The position numbers and the translations under genes were made by a program. 64,000 nt of DNA from Halorubrum sp. SD626R (GTDB lineage Archaea > Halobacteriota > Halobacteria > Halobacteriales > Haloferacaceae): assembly GCF_001261915.1 (NCBI RefSeq), contig NZ_CVRT01000148.1:49159-113158 (forward strand). The letters are read 5' to 3'. The notes below the pieces were generated by a model. That model was not told the DNA's origin. It made no database searches and saw only the letters and a list, made by a program, of their open reading frames with translations. Below are positions 16,709 to 25,600 of this stretch, piece by piece. How positions within the stretch are numbered: the first letter of the stretch is position 1; every line of letters starts with the position of its first letter.

Positions 16709-18116
16709 ATTTTGTATTGTCGTATGTCGAGCCCCCATTTTTAATTCTATTTATTTCCTCGATGGTGTTCTTTACGCCATTATTTTTAAAGATATGTATA
16801 CTTTTCTCGTTTTTATTCGATTGACCAATCAGAGAGAGTACTTGTTTGGGTGATGAAATTACTTGAGCAGGACCATTGTTTACTAACTCCTCGATAGATC
16901 TCCAGCCCGAGATCTTATAAACGTACGTATCCAGTCCGAATGCTATACCCTCAAAGAGTGCAGTTGAGTACACTCCTATCTGTATACTTGATTCTGCCAA
17001 GAGTTTGTATATTCCCGGTCCGTCACCCCCAACTACTCTTAGGTCTGCCCGTAATAAATTCGGGTACTTTCCTTTCCACTTCTGATACTCCTTTGGATGT
17101 AGTTTGTATACAATTTTATAATCAAAATTGTCATACTGACTTAGTGAAACTGCCAGCTCAGATAATTCCTCTCCGATAGTATCCTGAGATATGAAGACAA
17201 CTTGCTTTCTTGTGTTAATATTATTATGTTCTTCTTTCTTATAATCAAGATATGGATAGCCAGTAGAGATTACTCTATCATCTGGTAAGGGGATCTCTGC
17301 GGATTCCTTCCAATAATCTCCCCATACGAGCAAATAGTCGGGAAACATTCTTTTTGTGGCATTTTTATAAGAATAGCCTAAATGATGTTTCGTTATGATC
17401 CCGTGTTGTAACTCGATAACTGGTATATTGAGAGATTTGGATACCTCAATAAGCGTTTCTTTACCGTAACTGCATTCTATGATAAGCACTTTTGGATTTA
17501 TTCTTCTTAGTAACTTATTGAACAAGAAATGTCTTGTTTTTCTCAAATGCAAGTTGTCACGAACTAGTGTTTTTATATTGACGTTCACTCCGAATTCATT
17601 TTTTATTTTTTCTTTTATCTCAATAAGTTCTTTATTTACATTATTTGGGATGGTCGGTTTTTCCAGACCTAGTTTTAATGGTATTTGAGATCCATATAGG
17701 ATTAGGTCAATGTATTTGAAATCCTCTGTCTGTATGGGGCTATAGTGGGACGCATTTCTGGGTCGTTCTAAGTGTATATAATTTTTCAGACCCGATTTAT
17801 AAATTGGGTCAAAATACACATCCCAAAATTTATTATTGGGCTCTAACCGACGTCTACCAGTTCCATAAACCAAAATGTCATTCTCTTTGGACATATATGG
17901 ATTTTTCACCAACATGTTTTTTAGCATTAAGTATGTTTTTTTAAGAATATCAAGATTTTCCGTTATCCTGTTTTGTTGTTTTCGACTGTTTTTGAATCTT
18001 ATACTATTCCAGATTGTATTTCGTATCCTTTCCCAAACAGGAACATGATCGATAGTGAGGTCAAATAAGTCATTGCTTTGCTCAAAGTGCTCAAACTTTT
18101 TTAGGGTATCATTCAT
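16707..18116 (-). CDS. Putative capsular-type glycosyltransferase (GT-B, KpsS/CDP-glycerol transferase-like), AT-rich
   Basis: The 469-residue protein is not firmly assignable. A central segment PKVLIIECSYGKETLIEV, the VIELQHGIITKHHLGY loop, YLLVWGDYWKE and a later YKIVYKLHPKEYQKWKGKYPN are typical of GT-B enzymes of the CDP-glycerol glycerophosphotransferase and capsule KpsS/sialyltransferase-like superfamily, where the HP.E motif binds donor phosphate. The C-terminus has SIQIGVYSTALFEGIAFGLDTYV, the S.. E....G donor site. It is the most AT-rich gene of the window together with its neighbour and 28476-30576. It probably works in surface polysaccharide assembly. Confidence 0.6.
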   Translation of the reverse strand: MNDTLKKFEHFEQSNDLFDLTIDHVPVWERIRNTIWNSIRFKNSRKQQNRITENLDILKKTYLMLKNMLVKNPYMSKENDILVYGTGRRRLEPNNKFWDVYFDPIYKSGLKNYIHLERPRNASHYSPIQTEDFKYIDLILYGSQIPLKLGLEKPTIPNNVNKELIEIKEKIKNEFGVNVNIKTLVRDNLHLRKTRHFLFNKLLRRINPKVLIIECSYGKETLIEVSKSLNIPVIELQHGIITKHHLGYSYKNATKRMFPDYLLVWGDYWKESAEIPLPDDRVISTGYPYLDYKKEEHNNINTRKQVVFISQDTIGEELSELAVSLSQYDNFDYKIVYKLHPKEYQKWKGKYPNLLRADLRVVGGDGPGIYKLLAESSIQIGVYSTALFEGIAFGLDTYVYKISGWRSIEELVNNGPAQVISSPKQVLSLIGQSNKNEKSIHIFKNNGVKNTIEEINRIKNGGSTYDNTK

Positions 18117-18275
18117 AGAATTTAATCTACAAGTTGATATCTAGTTATTGACTATTAATCTAGTGGGTTGTTTAATCTTTTCATTCGCCCTTCTATAGGA
18201 GGTGGTTGATACTGTCGAGCTGTCGCTGTTGAGTCGGAAAAAATAATCGCACCGCCGCAACGGTGCCCGACACGA

Positions 18276-18407
18276 ATGATTCCGCTAGATGTGTTCAAGT
18301 CGGAACCGGTCACAACGGACCCGATCCAACAGGTTCGCTGGCGTGATGGTAAGACTTGTTCTCGCTGCCGCTCTATCCTAAATTTAAGACACGGCAGCTA
18401 TGGGTAG
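18276..18407 (+). pseudogene. N-terminal fragment of an IS1595-type transposase
   Basis: A 43-codon open stretch starts MIPLDVFKSEPVTTD, then has QVRWRDGKTCSRC. That is the zinc-finger beginning of haloarchaeal IS1595 transposases, also visible in reverse at 32005-32617 and 27494-28361. A TAG at 18405 ends it, and nothing of the catalytic part follows, because an IS5-type element begins at 18431. Confidence 0.55.
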
Positions 18408-18430
18408 ACTCAGCGGTATCTATATTATTC

Positions 18431-19346
18431 TGTTGAAGAGCGATCTTATCAGCCGAGATCTCGGGTTTAGAAGGGTGAAGCCGAGGAAATTGAACCTGGT
18501 ATGCAGATCAATATCCTCAATTTCATCGAACAGTGTCATCATTTAGCTAAACAAGCGTTGTGGAAGCACGCAGGCGAGCCCGCCAGCGGCGGGTTCGCCC
18601 ACTAGGTCCACGTCGTCTTGCATTGTTTTCGGGTCGAAGAGATCCACAGCTATCATGAAACGCCGAATCGGCTGAAGTACATGGACGAAGTTCGTGACGC
18701 TCTCAAGTTAGCTCGGGATTATCTCCCCGGTCACACGACGATCTACGAGTCGTTTGATCGGCTGAAAGTATGGGTATGGTGGCTACTGCGTGGAAACGCG
18801 CAGCAGCACCCTCATTCTGGCCGCGCTGCGCTCAACAGCACGTTCTTTGACTGGCGACGTGACTCGTCATACTTCCGCCAGCGAGCAGGACGGACGATAC
18901 AGACGCTCAAAGTGACGATATTGACTGATGTGGCATCACTTATTGTTCTCGATGTTCACATCATAGCACGGTGGAAGCACGATACGAGGACCGGACTGCA
19001 GGTCGTCCGCGTTTCTGCAGACGACCTGCAGTCCGTCGCTGCTGGCAACGACTTCTAAGACTGGTATTCCGAGTACGAAATCGCCGCACATGACGTTGAG
19101 TATCTAGTTCACTACCGTGGTTCGTCAGCGGAAGCAGCCGCGAACGACACGCTCAATTGAGCAAATGGCTACGCTCAGCGGTGGATGGCCGAAATATCCT
19201 ACTCAACAACGAAGCGCTCGCTCGGCCATGCCGTGCCAGCGCTCGGTTGGTATCGGCAGTTCCGTGAGGTCGTCTTGATGTTCGCCATCAGAAACGTAAA
19301 ACCGTTATGTGAGCCGCTGTAACCGTGACTCAGCATTTATTCAACA
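18431..19346 (+). mobile_element. IS5-family element (same group as 26425-27343), inactive
   Basis: The left end tgttgaagagcgatcttatc and right end cagcatttattcaaca form short terminal inverted repeats of the TGTTGAA type, also seen at the ends of the 26425-27343 element. The two elements are closely similar along their full length of about 0.92 kb. Its transposase carries at least three stops. Confidence 0.75.
18501..19322 (+). pseudogene. IS5-family transposase pseudogene
   Basis: One frame of 274 codons aligns along its whole length with the transposase at 26495-27319 but contains three internal stops: TAG after GGFAH, TAA after GNDF and TGA after NTLN. Preserved parts are STFFDWRRDSSYFRQ with the first catalytic Asp region, and YAQRWMAEISYSTTKRSLGH with the Glu. 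It keeps Trp in the segment IARWKHDT where the other copy has a TAG. Confidence 0.75.
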
Positions 19347-19485
19347 AAACAGTTCAAATACGTCTTTGACGAGTTCGTGAAATTCATTCTCGTCGCCGAC
19401 GATGATCGGCGACATCATCCATTTCAGCTGTTTCCATACTTGCTCGATTGAATTGAGATGCGGCGAACCTGATGGAATGCCTTGT
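19347..19485 (-). pseudogene. C-terminal fragment of an IS630-family transposase
   Basis: On the - strand the bases translate as GIPSGSPHLNSIEQVWKQLK followed by residues ending in VFEL. That is the P..SPHLN.IE..W..LK signature carrying the last acidic residue of the Tc1/mariner-like IS630 DDE domain. Only this part remains, squeezed between two IS5-type elements. The left part of the transposase is absent. Confidence 0.65.
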
Positions 19486-20587
19486 TTTGCCGCCAATTAA
19501 CGGAAGTATCAGACGCTCTCACGAAGAGATTCCGTCGAACTAACCGGAAGATGGATGCCGTCTGGCGATATAGTATCGCTCAGACGGCTGGCACAGTTGT
19601 GTCGAGATCTTGCCAAGCAGCATGTTGAGGATCCGGACGTACCCGCCGTGCCGGATGACGCGGACGGGTACGCCGAGTGGGTACAGATTGCGTTGATCTT
19701 GTATCGCGTCGAACTCGAAAAGAGTCTCCGCGAAACCGAAGGCTATCTCAGCGAAATGCCCGGCATTCTCGCCGTGTTTGATCTTGACGACGCACTGCAC
19801 TACAGCTCGTTTTGTCAATGGAAAATGAGTACCGGATGCGTGAACTCCGCCGCCTGCTCCGCGCTTCGGCGGAGCAGGCGGGCTGGAGTGGTGAAGCCGC
19901 GATTGATGTGAGTGGCTTCCAGCGCGATCAAACCAGCTACCACTACCGCGACCGCGCGAATTACTCGTTCCAGTCGATGAAGACGACGACCTTGATCGAC
20001 GTGAACTCGCTGGCGATCAAGGACGTTCATTTCACGACGCAGAAGGCAGGGGACAGCCATATCAAGTTGCAGGTCTTCCGCCGGAATACGGAAGACCTGC
20101 GTGTGTTGTCTGCTGACGCGAACTATTTGTGAAGCGACCTCCCTGAGGAGTGGTGCTCCAACTCAACGCGACCGTTGATCAAGCACAGGAAGCAGATACT
20201 ACTACAGAAGGATCATAACGCCCGAATAAACGAAGATTACAGCGGTGGATGAGTGGAACAGGCTTCTCGCACTTGAAGGAAGACGACGACGAAAAGCTTC
20301 GCTCCCGGAGCTGGCACGGCCAGTTTCGGGAGCTCACGCGGAAGTGCATCGGGCATAACCTGACCCAGGCGGCGAGTTAGGCTCTCCACCTGCTCTCTTT
20401 CTCCGGACGTATCCGGGAGGGGCATCGTCCGTCGTCACTGACACAACGAAGCAAGATAGCATAGTTTTGCCCCTTCGACAACGGCCGTCAGTAACAGCTA
20501 CTGCATCTTTTGACTGTAAGAACGCGCCTCTGACAGCTTGAGACTACAAACAATCGACCCTACCTCGTCGCTGTCTTGCGTTCAACA
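19486..20587 (+). mobile_element. Degenerate IS5-family element, copy 2 (inverted relative to copy 1)
   Basis: Similarity to the reverse complement of 14508-15612 runs from about 19486 to ttcaaca at 20581-20587. The left limit is approximate because an IS630 fragment abuts it. With copy 1 it forms an inverted pair around 15613-19485. Confidence 0.7.
19555..20380 (+). pseudogene. IS5-family transposase remnant (copy 2)
   Basis: It starts MPSGDIVSLRRLAQLCRDL and reads to about residue 88, where a one-base frameshift near 19822 moves the reading into ENEYRMRELRRLLRASAEQ. Then follow AAIDVSGFQRDQTSYHYRD and RVLSADANYL with a TGA at 20130. Beyond that, C-terminal sequence related to copy 1 continues in broken frames to a TAG at 20378. 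It is better preserved than copy 1 but still dead. Confidence 0.75.
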
Positions 20588-20619
20588 AGGCAAAGCATCT
20601 TCAAAAATGGGCTCAATCT

Positions 20620-20736
20620 GTATTTAAAAACACTTCGGCTCCGTCATCACGTCTATCGAAAACCGAGAATGGAAGTGCTCTAACTTATCTTCAAAACTGT
20701 GCTCTGAGTCACTAACAATCCACGCCACAAGAGCGT
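20620..20736 (+). pseudogene. 3' end remnant of an IS1595-type element
   Basis: The stretch ending in actaacaatccacgccacaa gagcgt (to 20736) is the reverse complement, with few changes, of the terminal repeat at 27494-27530. Upstream bases resemble the end of the transposase copy at 30950-31055. No coding frame survives. Confidence 0.4.
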
Positions 20737-20747
20737 ATTGGTAAGAG

Positions 20748-21602
20748 TTACGCGACACAAAGTAAATCAATCGAGGCCCGGAGCTCTTCGCTCTCGTCGT
20801 AGTGCGCCTCTAGAGTCACCGGAATATCGGTACCCCAAGCGATCTTATCAAGCACTGCCATCGATAGCCCATTTGTTTCCGGTGGTCGATGCTGGTCACT
20901 CTCGCCGTTGTTGTCGTGGATATGTATAGCGACGACCTCATCTTGTATAGCATCAACGAACGTCTCGGGCTCAAAACAGAGCGTCTCGGCAGTGACTGAT
21001 AAGTGGCCCGCATCCAGCAGAATTCCGACGTTCTCGGCGTCAAGTGTGTCGAAGAACCGGGTAAACTCCATGGCCTCGCACATCAAGAGATGCTTGTTCG
21101 CTCCGTCGACGAGATTCTCCCTATTGAGGACGTTGTTCTCAATAGCGAGGTCGACTCCCTGTTCGTCGCCATAGGTAGCCAGTTCCGCTACCGATTCTTG
21201 GAATGTTGTAAACGCTCTCTCATATTCAGCAATCGGGCCAGTGAATTCGAGCGATAACGACGGGTCAGTCCGGAAGCCACTGTGAAAAGAGTACAGTTCT
21301 ATGTCATTGGCTCCACAGAACTCGATTGCTCGTCGGACGTAGTCCCGACTGCGGCGGAGAATTGTCGAGTCCTGCGAAGCGAGGTTGAGGATAAACGGAT
21401 TCTTAACCGGTAGGAAGTAGTTGTGACAGATGAGCGGAGTACTCAAATCGAACACTTTTTTTGGAAGACTATCGATACCGCCACAGAACCCGAGTTCGAC
21501 ACCCGGTAGTGCCAGCTCTCTATATCGGTCTAGCGTGTTGTGGTAGTCTCGCTCGTGGCCGAGACAAACCGTTGAGATGTACAACTGGTCCACAGAGAGC
21601 AT
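20748..21602 (-). CDS. Sugar phosphate isomerase/epimerase-like TIM-barrel protein
   Basis: The 284-residue protein has the AP-endonuclease-2/xylose isomerase-like barrel. ISTVCLGHERDYHNTLDRY opens it; GVELGF, ELYSFHSGFR, the metal ligand Glu in VDLAIEN, GILLDAGHLS with Asp and His, and VVAIHIHDN and TLEAH supply the usual E-D-H-H-E metal set. The start overlaps the NeuD-like stop by one base, so it is the last gene of the nonulosonic operon. Its reaction is unknown. The operon has no recognised hydrolysing 2-epimerase (LegG/NeuC), so this protein could conceivably take an isomerisation step, but LegG belongs to a different fold. Confidence 0.75.
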   Translation of the reverse strand: MLSVDQLYISTVCLGHERDYHNTLDRYRELALPGVELGFCGGIDSLPKKVFDLSTPLICHNYFLPVKNPFILNLASQDSTILRRSRDYVRRAIEFCGANDIELYSFHSGFRTDPSLSLEFTGPIAEYERAFTTFQESVAELATYGDEQGVDLAIENNVLNRENLVDGANKHLLMCEAMEFTRFFDTLDAENVGILLDAGHLSVTAETLCFEPETFVDAIQDEVVAIHIHDNNGESDQHRPPETNGLSMAVLDKIAWGTDIPVTLEAHYDESEELRASIDLLCVA

Positions 21603-22255
21603 CAGTTGGTTGTCCCGTCGGTGTCGCGCTCTCGTTTGACTTCTGCCGGTGCTCCTGCGGCCACCGTGTTCGCGGGAACGTCGTCCAGTACGACCGACCC
21701 TGCACCGACAATAGCACCTTTGCCGATAGTGACGTACTCCTTAATTGTGGTTCCGATGCCGATAAACGCCCCATCACCGACCTCTACCCGACCCGCGATT
21801 TTACTCCCCGGTCCGATATGTGCATGGTCGTGTACCTCCGTCTCGTGTTCAACTAGTGCGTCGGTGTTGATAATGACGTTGTTCCCGACGACCGCGTTCG
21901 TCGAGACGTTACTGCTGGCAGCAAACACGGATCCGGTACCGAGCTTAGCCGTGGGCGTAATCTCAGCGCTCGGATGGACTGCGTTGACCGGACGCAATTC
22001 GTGTTCACGGAGCGTCTCGAAGTGGTCTTGCCGGATGTCGTTGTCACCAACCGCAATGATGAACAAGTTGACGCCGTCTTCGATGAGGCTAGGGATAACC
22101 GAGTGGTCGCCCGTCACCTGCACGCCCATAATGTCTTCGTCGGACCCGCGTCGCGTGTTGTCGACGAAAGATTCGACAGTGATATTACGGTCGTGTCGGA
22201 GAATATCGTAGACGACTCGTGCATGGCCACCTGCACCGATAATTATCGCTTTCAT
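21602..22255 (-). CDS. neuD: NeuD/LegH/PglD-type sugar acetyltransferase
   Basis: The 217-residue protein begins MKAIIIGAGGHARVVYDIL, the Rossmann-like N-terminal domain typical of PglD and NeuD, and continues with left-handed beta-helix turns from about residue 95. ALVEHETEVHDHAHIGPG near 135-150 contains the conserved catalytic His pair. It ends in AGSVVLDDVPANTVAAGAPA. NeuD O-acetylates sialic acid, while PglD/LegH acetylate a 4-amino sugar nucleotide. With LegB- and LegC-like genes across the divergent promoter, the LegH role is more likely. Its start overlaps the synthase stop by four bases. Confidence 0.85.
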   Translation of the reverse strand: MKAIIIGAGGHARVVYDILRHDRNITVESFVDNTRRGSDEDIMGVQVTGDHSVIPSLIEDGVNLFIIAVGDNDIRQDHFETLREHELRPVNAVHPSAEITPTAKLGTGSVFAASSNVSTNAVVGNNVIINTDALVEHETEVHDHAHIGPGSKIAGRVEVGDGAFIGIGTTIKEYVTIGKGAIVGAGSVVLDDVPANTVAAGAPAEVKRERDTDGTTN

Positions 22256-23280
22256 CTGAGGATGTCTCGGGTTATCGGTTGCCCAGCAGTTACGTGTTCC
22301 TGTACTGCTTGACCGAGGACAAGTTCAAGCGCAGCCGGTTCAAGACCGTCGTTCGGTCGCTTGACACTGGTGTTTTCCTCGGTCAAAGAATCACCAGCGG
22401 CGATATCCACGGCAGCGTGGAGGCTCGGTCGCATCACCGCCGCGTTCTCCCGTTCGGCCGTTGTCCGTCGTTTCACCGCACTTCCGAGTGATTCCTCGGC
22501 GTTTCGAACCGCCGTTACCATCGCGTCGAGTTCATCTGGTTCGAGGGACGCTTCATGATCGGGGCCGTCCATCGAGCGGTCAAGCGTGAAGTGTTTCTCG
22601 ATGACCGTCGCCCCGAGCGAAACAGCGACGACCGGGGCTTCAATTCCCAACGTATGGTCGGAGTAGCCTACCGGAACGTCAAAGAGATTGTCAAGCGTCT
22701 GTATGAACCGCATATTGAGTTGGTCGAAATCAGCTGGATACGTCGAGACGCAGTGGAGCATAGCTACCTGTTCGGCCCCGGCCTCGTTGAGCCAGCCGAC
22801 TGCCCGGACTATCTCTTCCGGAGTCGCCATCCCCGTCGAGATGATGATTTCCGACCCAGTCTCAGCGGCCCGTTCGAGTAAGGGCTTGTTGACGAGGTCG
22901 GCGGAGGCGATTTTGTAACGATCGACTCCCAGTGACGCAAGCAATTCGACGCTCCGTGCGTCGTAGGGCGTCGAGAGGAATTCAATGCCACAGTCTAGGC
23001 AGTGCTCCCGCAATTCTCGAAACTCCCCCGGCTGGAGTTCGAGCGACTGTAACATCTCGTATTGATCAATGTTGCCCGACCGCTGTTGGTAACCAGCCGT
23101 TTCAGTCCGTTCGGTAACCAATTGCGCTGTATTGAACGTCTGAAACTTCACGGCGTTGGCTCCGGCTTCAACAGCCACATTGACCAGTTCCTTTGCCAGT
23201 TCAATATCGCCATTGTGGTTGACGCCGGCTTCCGCGAGAATATAACACGGTTCGTCCGGTCCGATAGTTGATTGCTCCAT
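22252..23280 (-). CDS. neuB: N-acetylneuraminate/legionaminate synthase (NeuB/LegI)
   Basis: The 342-residue protein has a TIM barrel (AEAGVNHNGDIELAKELV, NAVKFQTFN, FLSTPYD, KIASADLVN, IISTGMATPEEI, VGYSDHTLG and the EKHFTLDR motif) followed by a C-terminal SAF/antifreeze-like domain from about residue 280 (PSLHAAVDIAAGDSLTEENT). NeuB-family enzymes condense phosphoenolpyruvate with a 2-acetamido hexose to form a nine-carbon acid. The neighbouring LegB/LegC-like genes favour a legionaminic-type substrate, but sequence cannot exclude ManNAc. It leads the - strand operon neuB-neuD-isomerase, with 95 bases to the divergent aminotransferase gene. Confidence 0.93.
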   Translation of the reverse strand: MEQSTIGPDEPCYILAEAGVNHNGDIELAKELVNVAVEAGANAVKFQTFNTAQLVTERTETAGYQQRSGNIDQYEMLQSLELQPGEFRELREHCLDCGIEFLSTPYDARSVELLASLGVDRYKIASADLVNKPLLERAAETGSEIIISTGMATPEEIVRAVGWLNEAGAEQVAMLHCVSTYPADFDQLNMRFIQTLDNLFDVPVGYSDHTLGIEAPVVAVSLGATVIEKHFTLDRSMDGPDHEASLEPDELDAMVTAVRNAEESLGSAVKRRTTAERENAAVMRPSLHAAVDIAAGDSLTEENTSVKRPNDGLEPAALELVLGQAVQEHVTAGQPITRDILR

Positions 23281-23304
23281 TGTTTACTCTTGCCCTCTGT
23301 CGCC

Positions 23305-23318
23305 CTTTGATTAATATC
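23305..23318 (-). promoter_or_regulatory. Probable TATA element in the divergent neuB/legC promoter region
   Basis: The bases 23305-23318 contain ttgattaatat, 25-38 bases before the neuB start on the - strand. It is the only AT-rich box in the 95-base divergent region, and it lies about 58 bases from the + strand start at 23376. Assignment to neuB is by spacing. Confidence 0.35.
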
Positions 23319-23375
23319 TGTCTGTGAGACGTTTGGAATCGATATCCACTTACCCACGCCCTGATCAATACGGGT

Positions 23376-24458
23376 ATGCTTCCTGTCTCCGAACCATGGA
23401 TTAGTGACCGCGAACTTGAGTTGGTGACTGACGCCGTTAAGCGGGGGTGGATATCACCACGTGGCGAGTATGTCGACCGGTTCGAATCGCTGTTGGCAGA
23501 GTTCGTCGGTGTAGACCACGCGCTCGCGACCACAACCGGGACAGCCGCCCTGCATCTCTCACTGGTCGCGGCAGATATCGGGCCCGGTGACGAGGTCATC
23601 GTTCCCGATATGACGTGGATAGCATGTGCGAACGTTGTGAGATACGTTGGTGCGACACCGATCTTCGCCGACGTCACCGAAGACAGCTTCACACTCGACC
23701 CTGACAGTGTTCGTGACAATGTCACCCCCGACACTGCCGCTTTGATGCCCGTCCATCTCTACGGCCATCCGGCGGATATGAAGCCACTACTGGGTATCGC
23801 CCAGTCCCACGATCTCTTTATCCTCGAAGACGCCGCCGAGGCACATGGAGCGATCTACGACGGCGACGCTGTCGGAAGTATCGGCGATGCCGGCTGTTTC
23901 AGCTTCTACGGTAATAAGATACTCACAATGGGGCAAGGTGGCGCAATTACCACCGACGACGACGATCTTGCCGACCGGATCCGAACGTACCGGCGGGACG
24001 GGATGTCGACTGAACAAAAATATTACCACCCGTCTGTAGGGTACAACTACCGACTGACAAACATTCAGGCGGCCGTCGGCGTCGGTCAACTCGAACGGTC
24101 CGAGGAGATACTTGACGCCAAACGACGCGTCGCTGACCGTTACCGAGAGAACCTCACCGGCACCGATCTCAGAGTCCAGGCTGAGCATCCGAAAGCTACG
24201 AGCTCCAACTGGATGATCGCAACCGTGTTTGAGACGCGAGAAGACCGACAACGCGTCAGATCAGCCCTTGCGGAGAGGGATATCGAGACTCGGCCGTTCT
24301 TCCATCCGCTCCACGACCAACCACCATACCGTGCTGATAGCACCGTCTGTCCGACCTCCAAAACCCTCGCAGAGCGGGGACTGGTACTCCCGTCGGGGCC
24401 ACGACTAAATCGAGACGAAATCGACCAGGTATGTAAAATCGTCGGGCAGACAAACTGA
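23376..24458 (+). CDS. DegT/DnrJ/EryC1/StrS aminotransferase, LegC/perosamine-synthase type
   Basis: The 360-residue PLP enzyme has EPWISDRELELV at its start, a TTTGTAALHLSL phosphate site, FILEDAAEAHGA with the pyridine-binding Asp, and CFSFYGNKILTMGQGG, where Lys near 184 forms the Schiff base. The GNK variant is that of enzymes acting at C4 of a 4-keto-6-deoxy sugar nucleotide. In this cluster it should aminate the product of the 4,6-dehydratase at 24516-25547, as LegC does. It is divergent from neuB and 57 bases before the dehydratase gene. Confidence 0.87.
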   Translation: MLPVSEPWISDRELELVTDAVKRGWISPRGEYVDRFESLLAEFVGVDHALATTTGTAALHLSLVAADIGPGDEVIVPDMTWIACANVVRYVGATPIFADVTEDSFTLDPDSVRDNVTPDTAALMPVHLYGHPADMKPLLGIAQSHDLFILEDAAEAHGAIYDGDAVGSIGDAGCFSFYGNKILTMGQGGAITTDDDDLADRIRTYRRDGMSTEQKYYHPSVGYNYRLTNIQAAVGVGQLERSEEILDAKRRVADRYRENLTGTDLRVQAEHPKATSSNWMIATVFETREDRQRVRSALAERDIETRPFFHPLHDQPPYRADSTVCPTSKTLAERGLVLPSGPRLNRDEIDQVCKIVGQTN

Positions 24459-24515
24459 TGATAAGGACTACAGCATCGAAAGTCTATTCAATTAATCCGG
24501 TAACAATATCATAAT

Positions 24516-25547
24516 ATGGTTTCCGAGCTTTCGGATGAGTCAGTACTTGTAACCGGTGGTGCTGGGTTTATTGGTTCCACAATCGTCAAGCAACTCATTC
24601 AGAATGGTAACGAGGTTACGGTTCTAGACAACTTTGTCACCGGGAGTATCAAAAATCTTCAAGATATCGTCTCTGAACTCGACGGTTCCTCAATCGATAT
24701 CGATGATCAAATCGACATCATAAGCGGGGATTTGCTGCGTTCAGACCTCGAAGACCTTCTTATTTCGAAAGATATAGATTACGTCTTCCATCTTGCGGCA
24801 GAGCCGTACATCCCAAGCTGCTATGACCGACCACAGGAATTCTTCTCTGTCAACGCCAACGGGACACTCCGGATCTTGCTCGCCTGTAACGAAGCGGATG
24901 TCGAGCGGGTCCTATTATACTCCTCCTCAGAAGTATACGGGACAGCCCAGACCGAAGCCATCGATGAAGACCACCGAACCTACCCACAATCTACCTACGC
25001 GGTCAGCAAACTCGCCTCAGACCGATTAGCGTTTACCCTCTATCACGAACAGGACATCCCCGTTGTCATCCTTAGGCAATTCAATTGCTATGGTCCACGT
25101 GAAACTCACCCCTACATTATTCCCGAACTCATCGCACAGCTGGCAGACTCGAACGAACTTTCACTGGGGAACGTCGAGGCAAGCCGTGATCTCACGTACG
25201 TTACCGACGCGGCCCGTGGTGCCACAAAGCTCATCAACTGTCCTGACGCCGAAGGAGAAGCCGTCAATCTCGGCTACGGTGATGACTTCACCGTTGAGGA
25301 ACTCGCCTATATGACCGCTGAGCTTATGAACCACGACGACATCAAAATAGACATCGAACACTCACGATTCCGTCCGCTTGACGTGCAGCGGCTTTGTTGT
25401 GACTACACGAAAGCCAAGGAACTCATCGATTACGAGCCGACCGTCTCTCTAGAGGACGGGCTGGCTCGAACTGTCGAGTGGTACGAACAACACGGCGAGT
25501 GGACTTGGGAAAAAACACTTGAAGACCAACTCTGGTCCGAAACATAA
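24516..25547 (+). CDS. NAD-dependent 4,6-dehydratase of the extended SDR family (LegB-like)
   Basis: The 343-residue protein has VLVTGGAGFIGSTIV at 10-24 and FHLAAEPYIPSC. Its catalytic strand is YSSSEVYGTAQ, and YAVSK carries the Tyr/Lys pair. Glu before VYG is the acid/base of sugar-nucleotide 4,6-dehydratases; epimerases such as 1544-2476 have a neutral residue there. LegB removes water from UDP-GlcNAc or GDP-GlcNAc to give the 4-keto-6-deoxy sugar. The C-terminus (WYEQHGEWTWEKTLEDQLW) is longer than in GalE. It lies between the LegC-like and cytidylyltransferase genes. Confidence 0.86.
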   Translation: MVSELSDESVLVTGGAGFIGSTIVKQLIQNGNEVTVLDNFVTGSIKNLQDIVSELDGSSIDIDDQIDIISGDLLRSDLEDLLISKDIDYVFHLAAEPYIPSCYDRPQEFFSVNANGTLRILLACNEADVERVLLYSSSEVYGTAQTEAIDEDHRTYPQSTYAVSKLASDRLAFTLYHEQDIPVVILRQFNCYGPRETHPYIIPELIAQLADSNELSLGNVEASRDLTYVTDAARGATKLINCPDAEGEAVNLGYGDDFTVEELAYMTAELMNHDDIKIDIEHSRFRPLDVQRLCCDYTKAKELIDYEPTVSLEDGLARTVEWYEQHGEWTWEKTLEDQLWSET

Positions 25548-25600
25548 GTTCACAACTCGAATCAAGCACTCTTTTATCCAATAGCCGGAGCAAGCTACCA

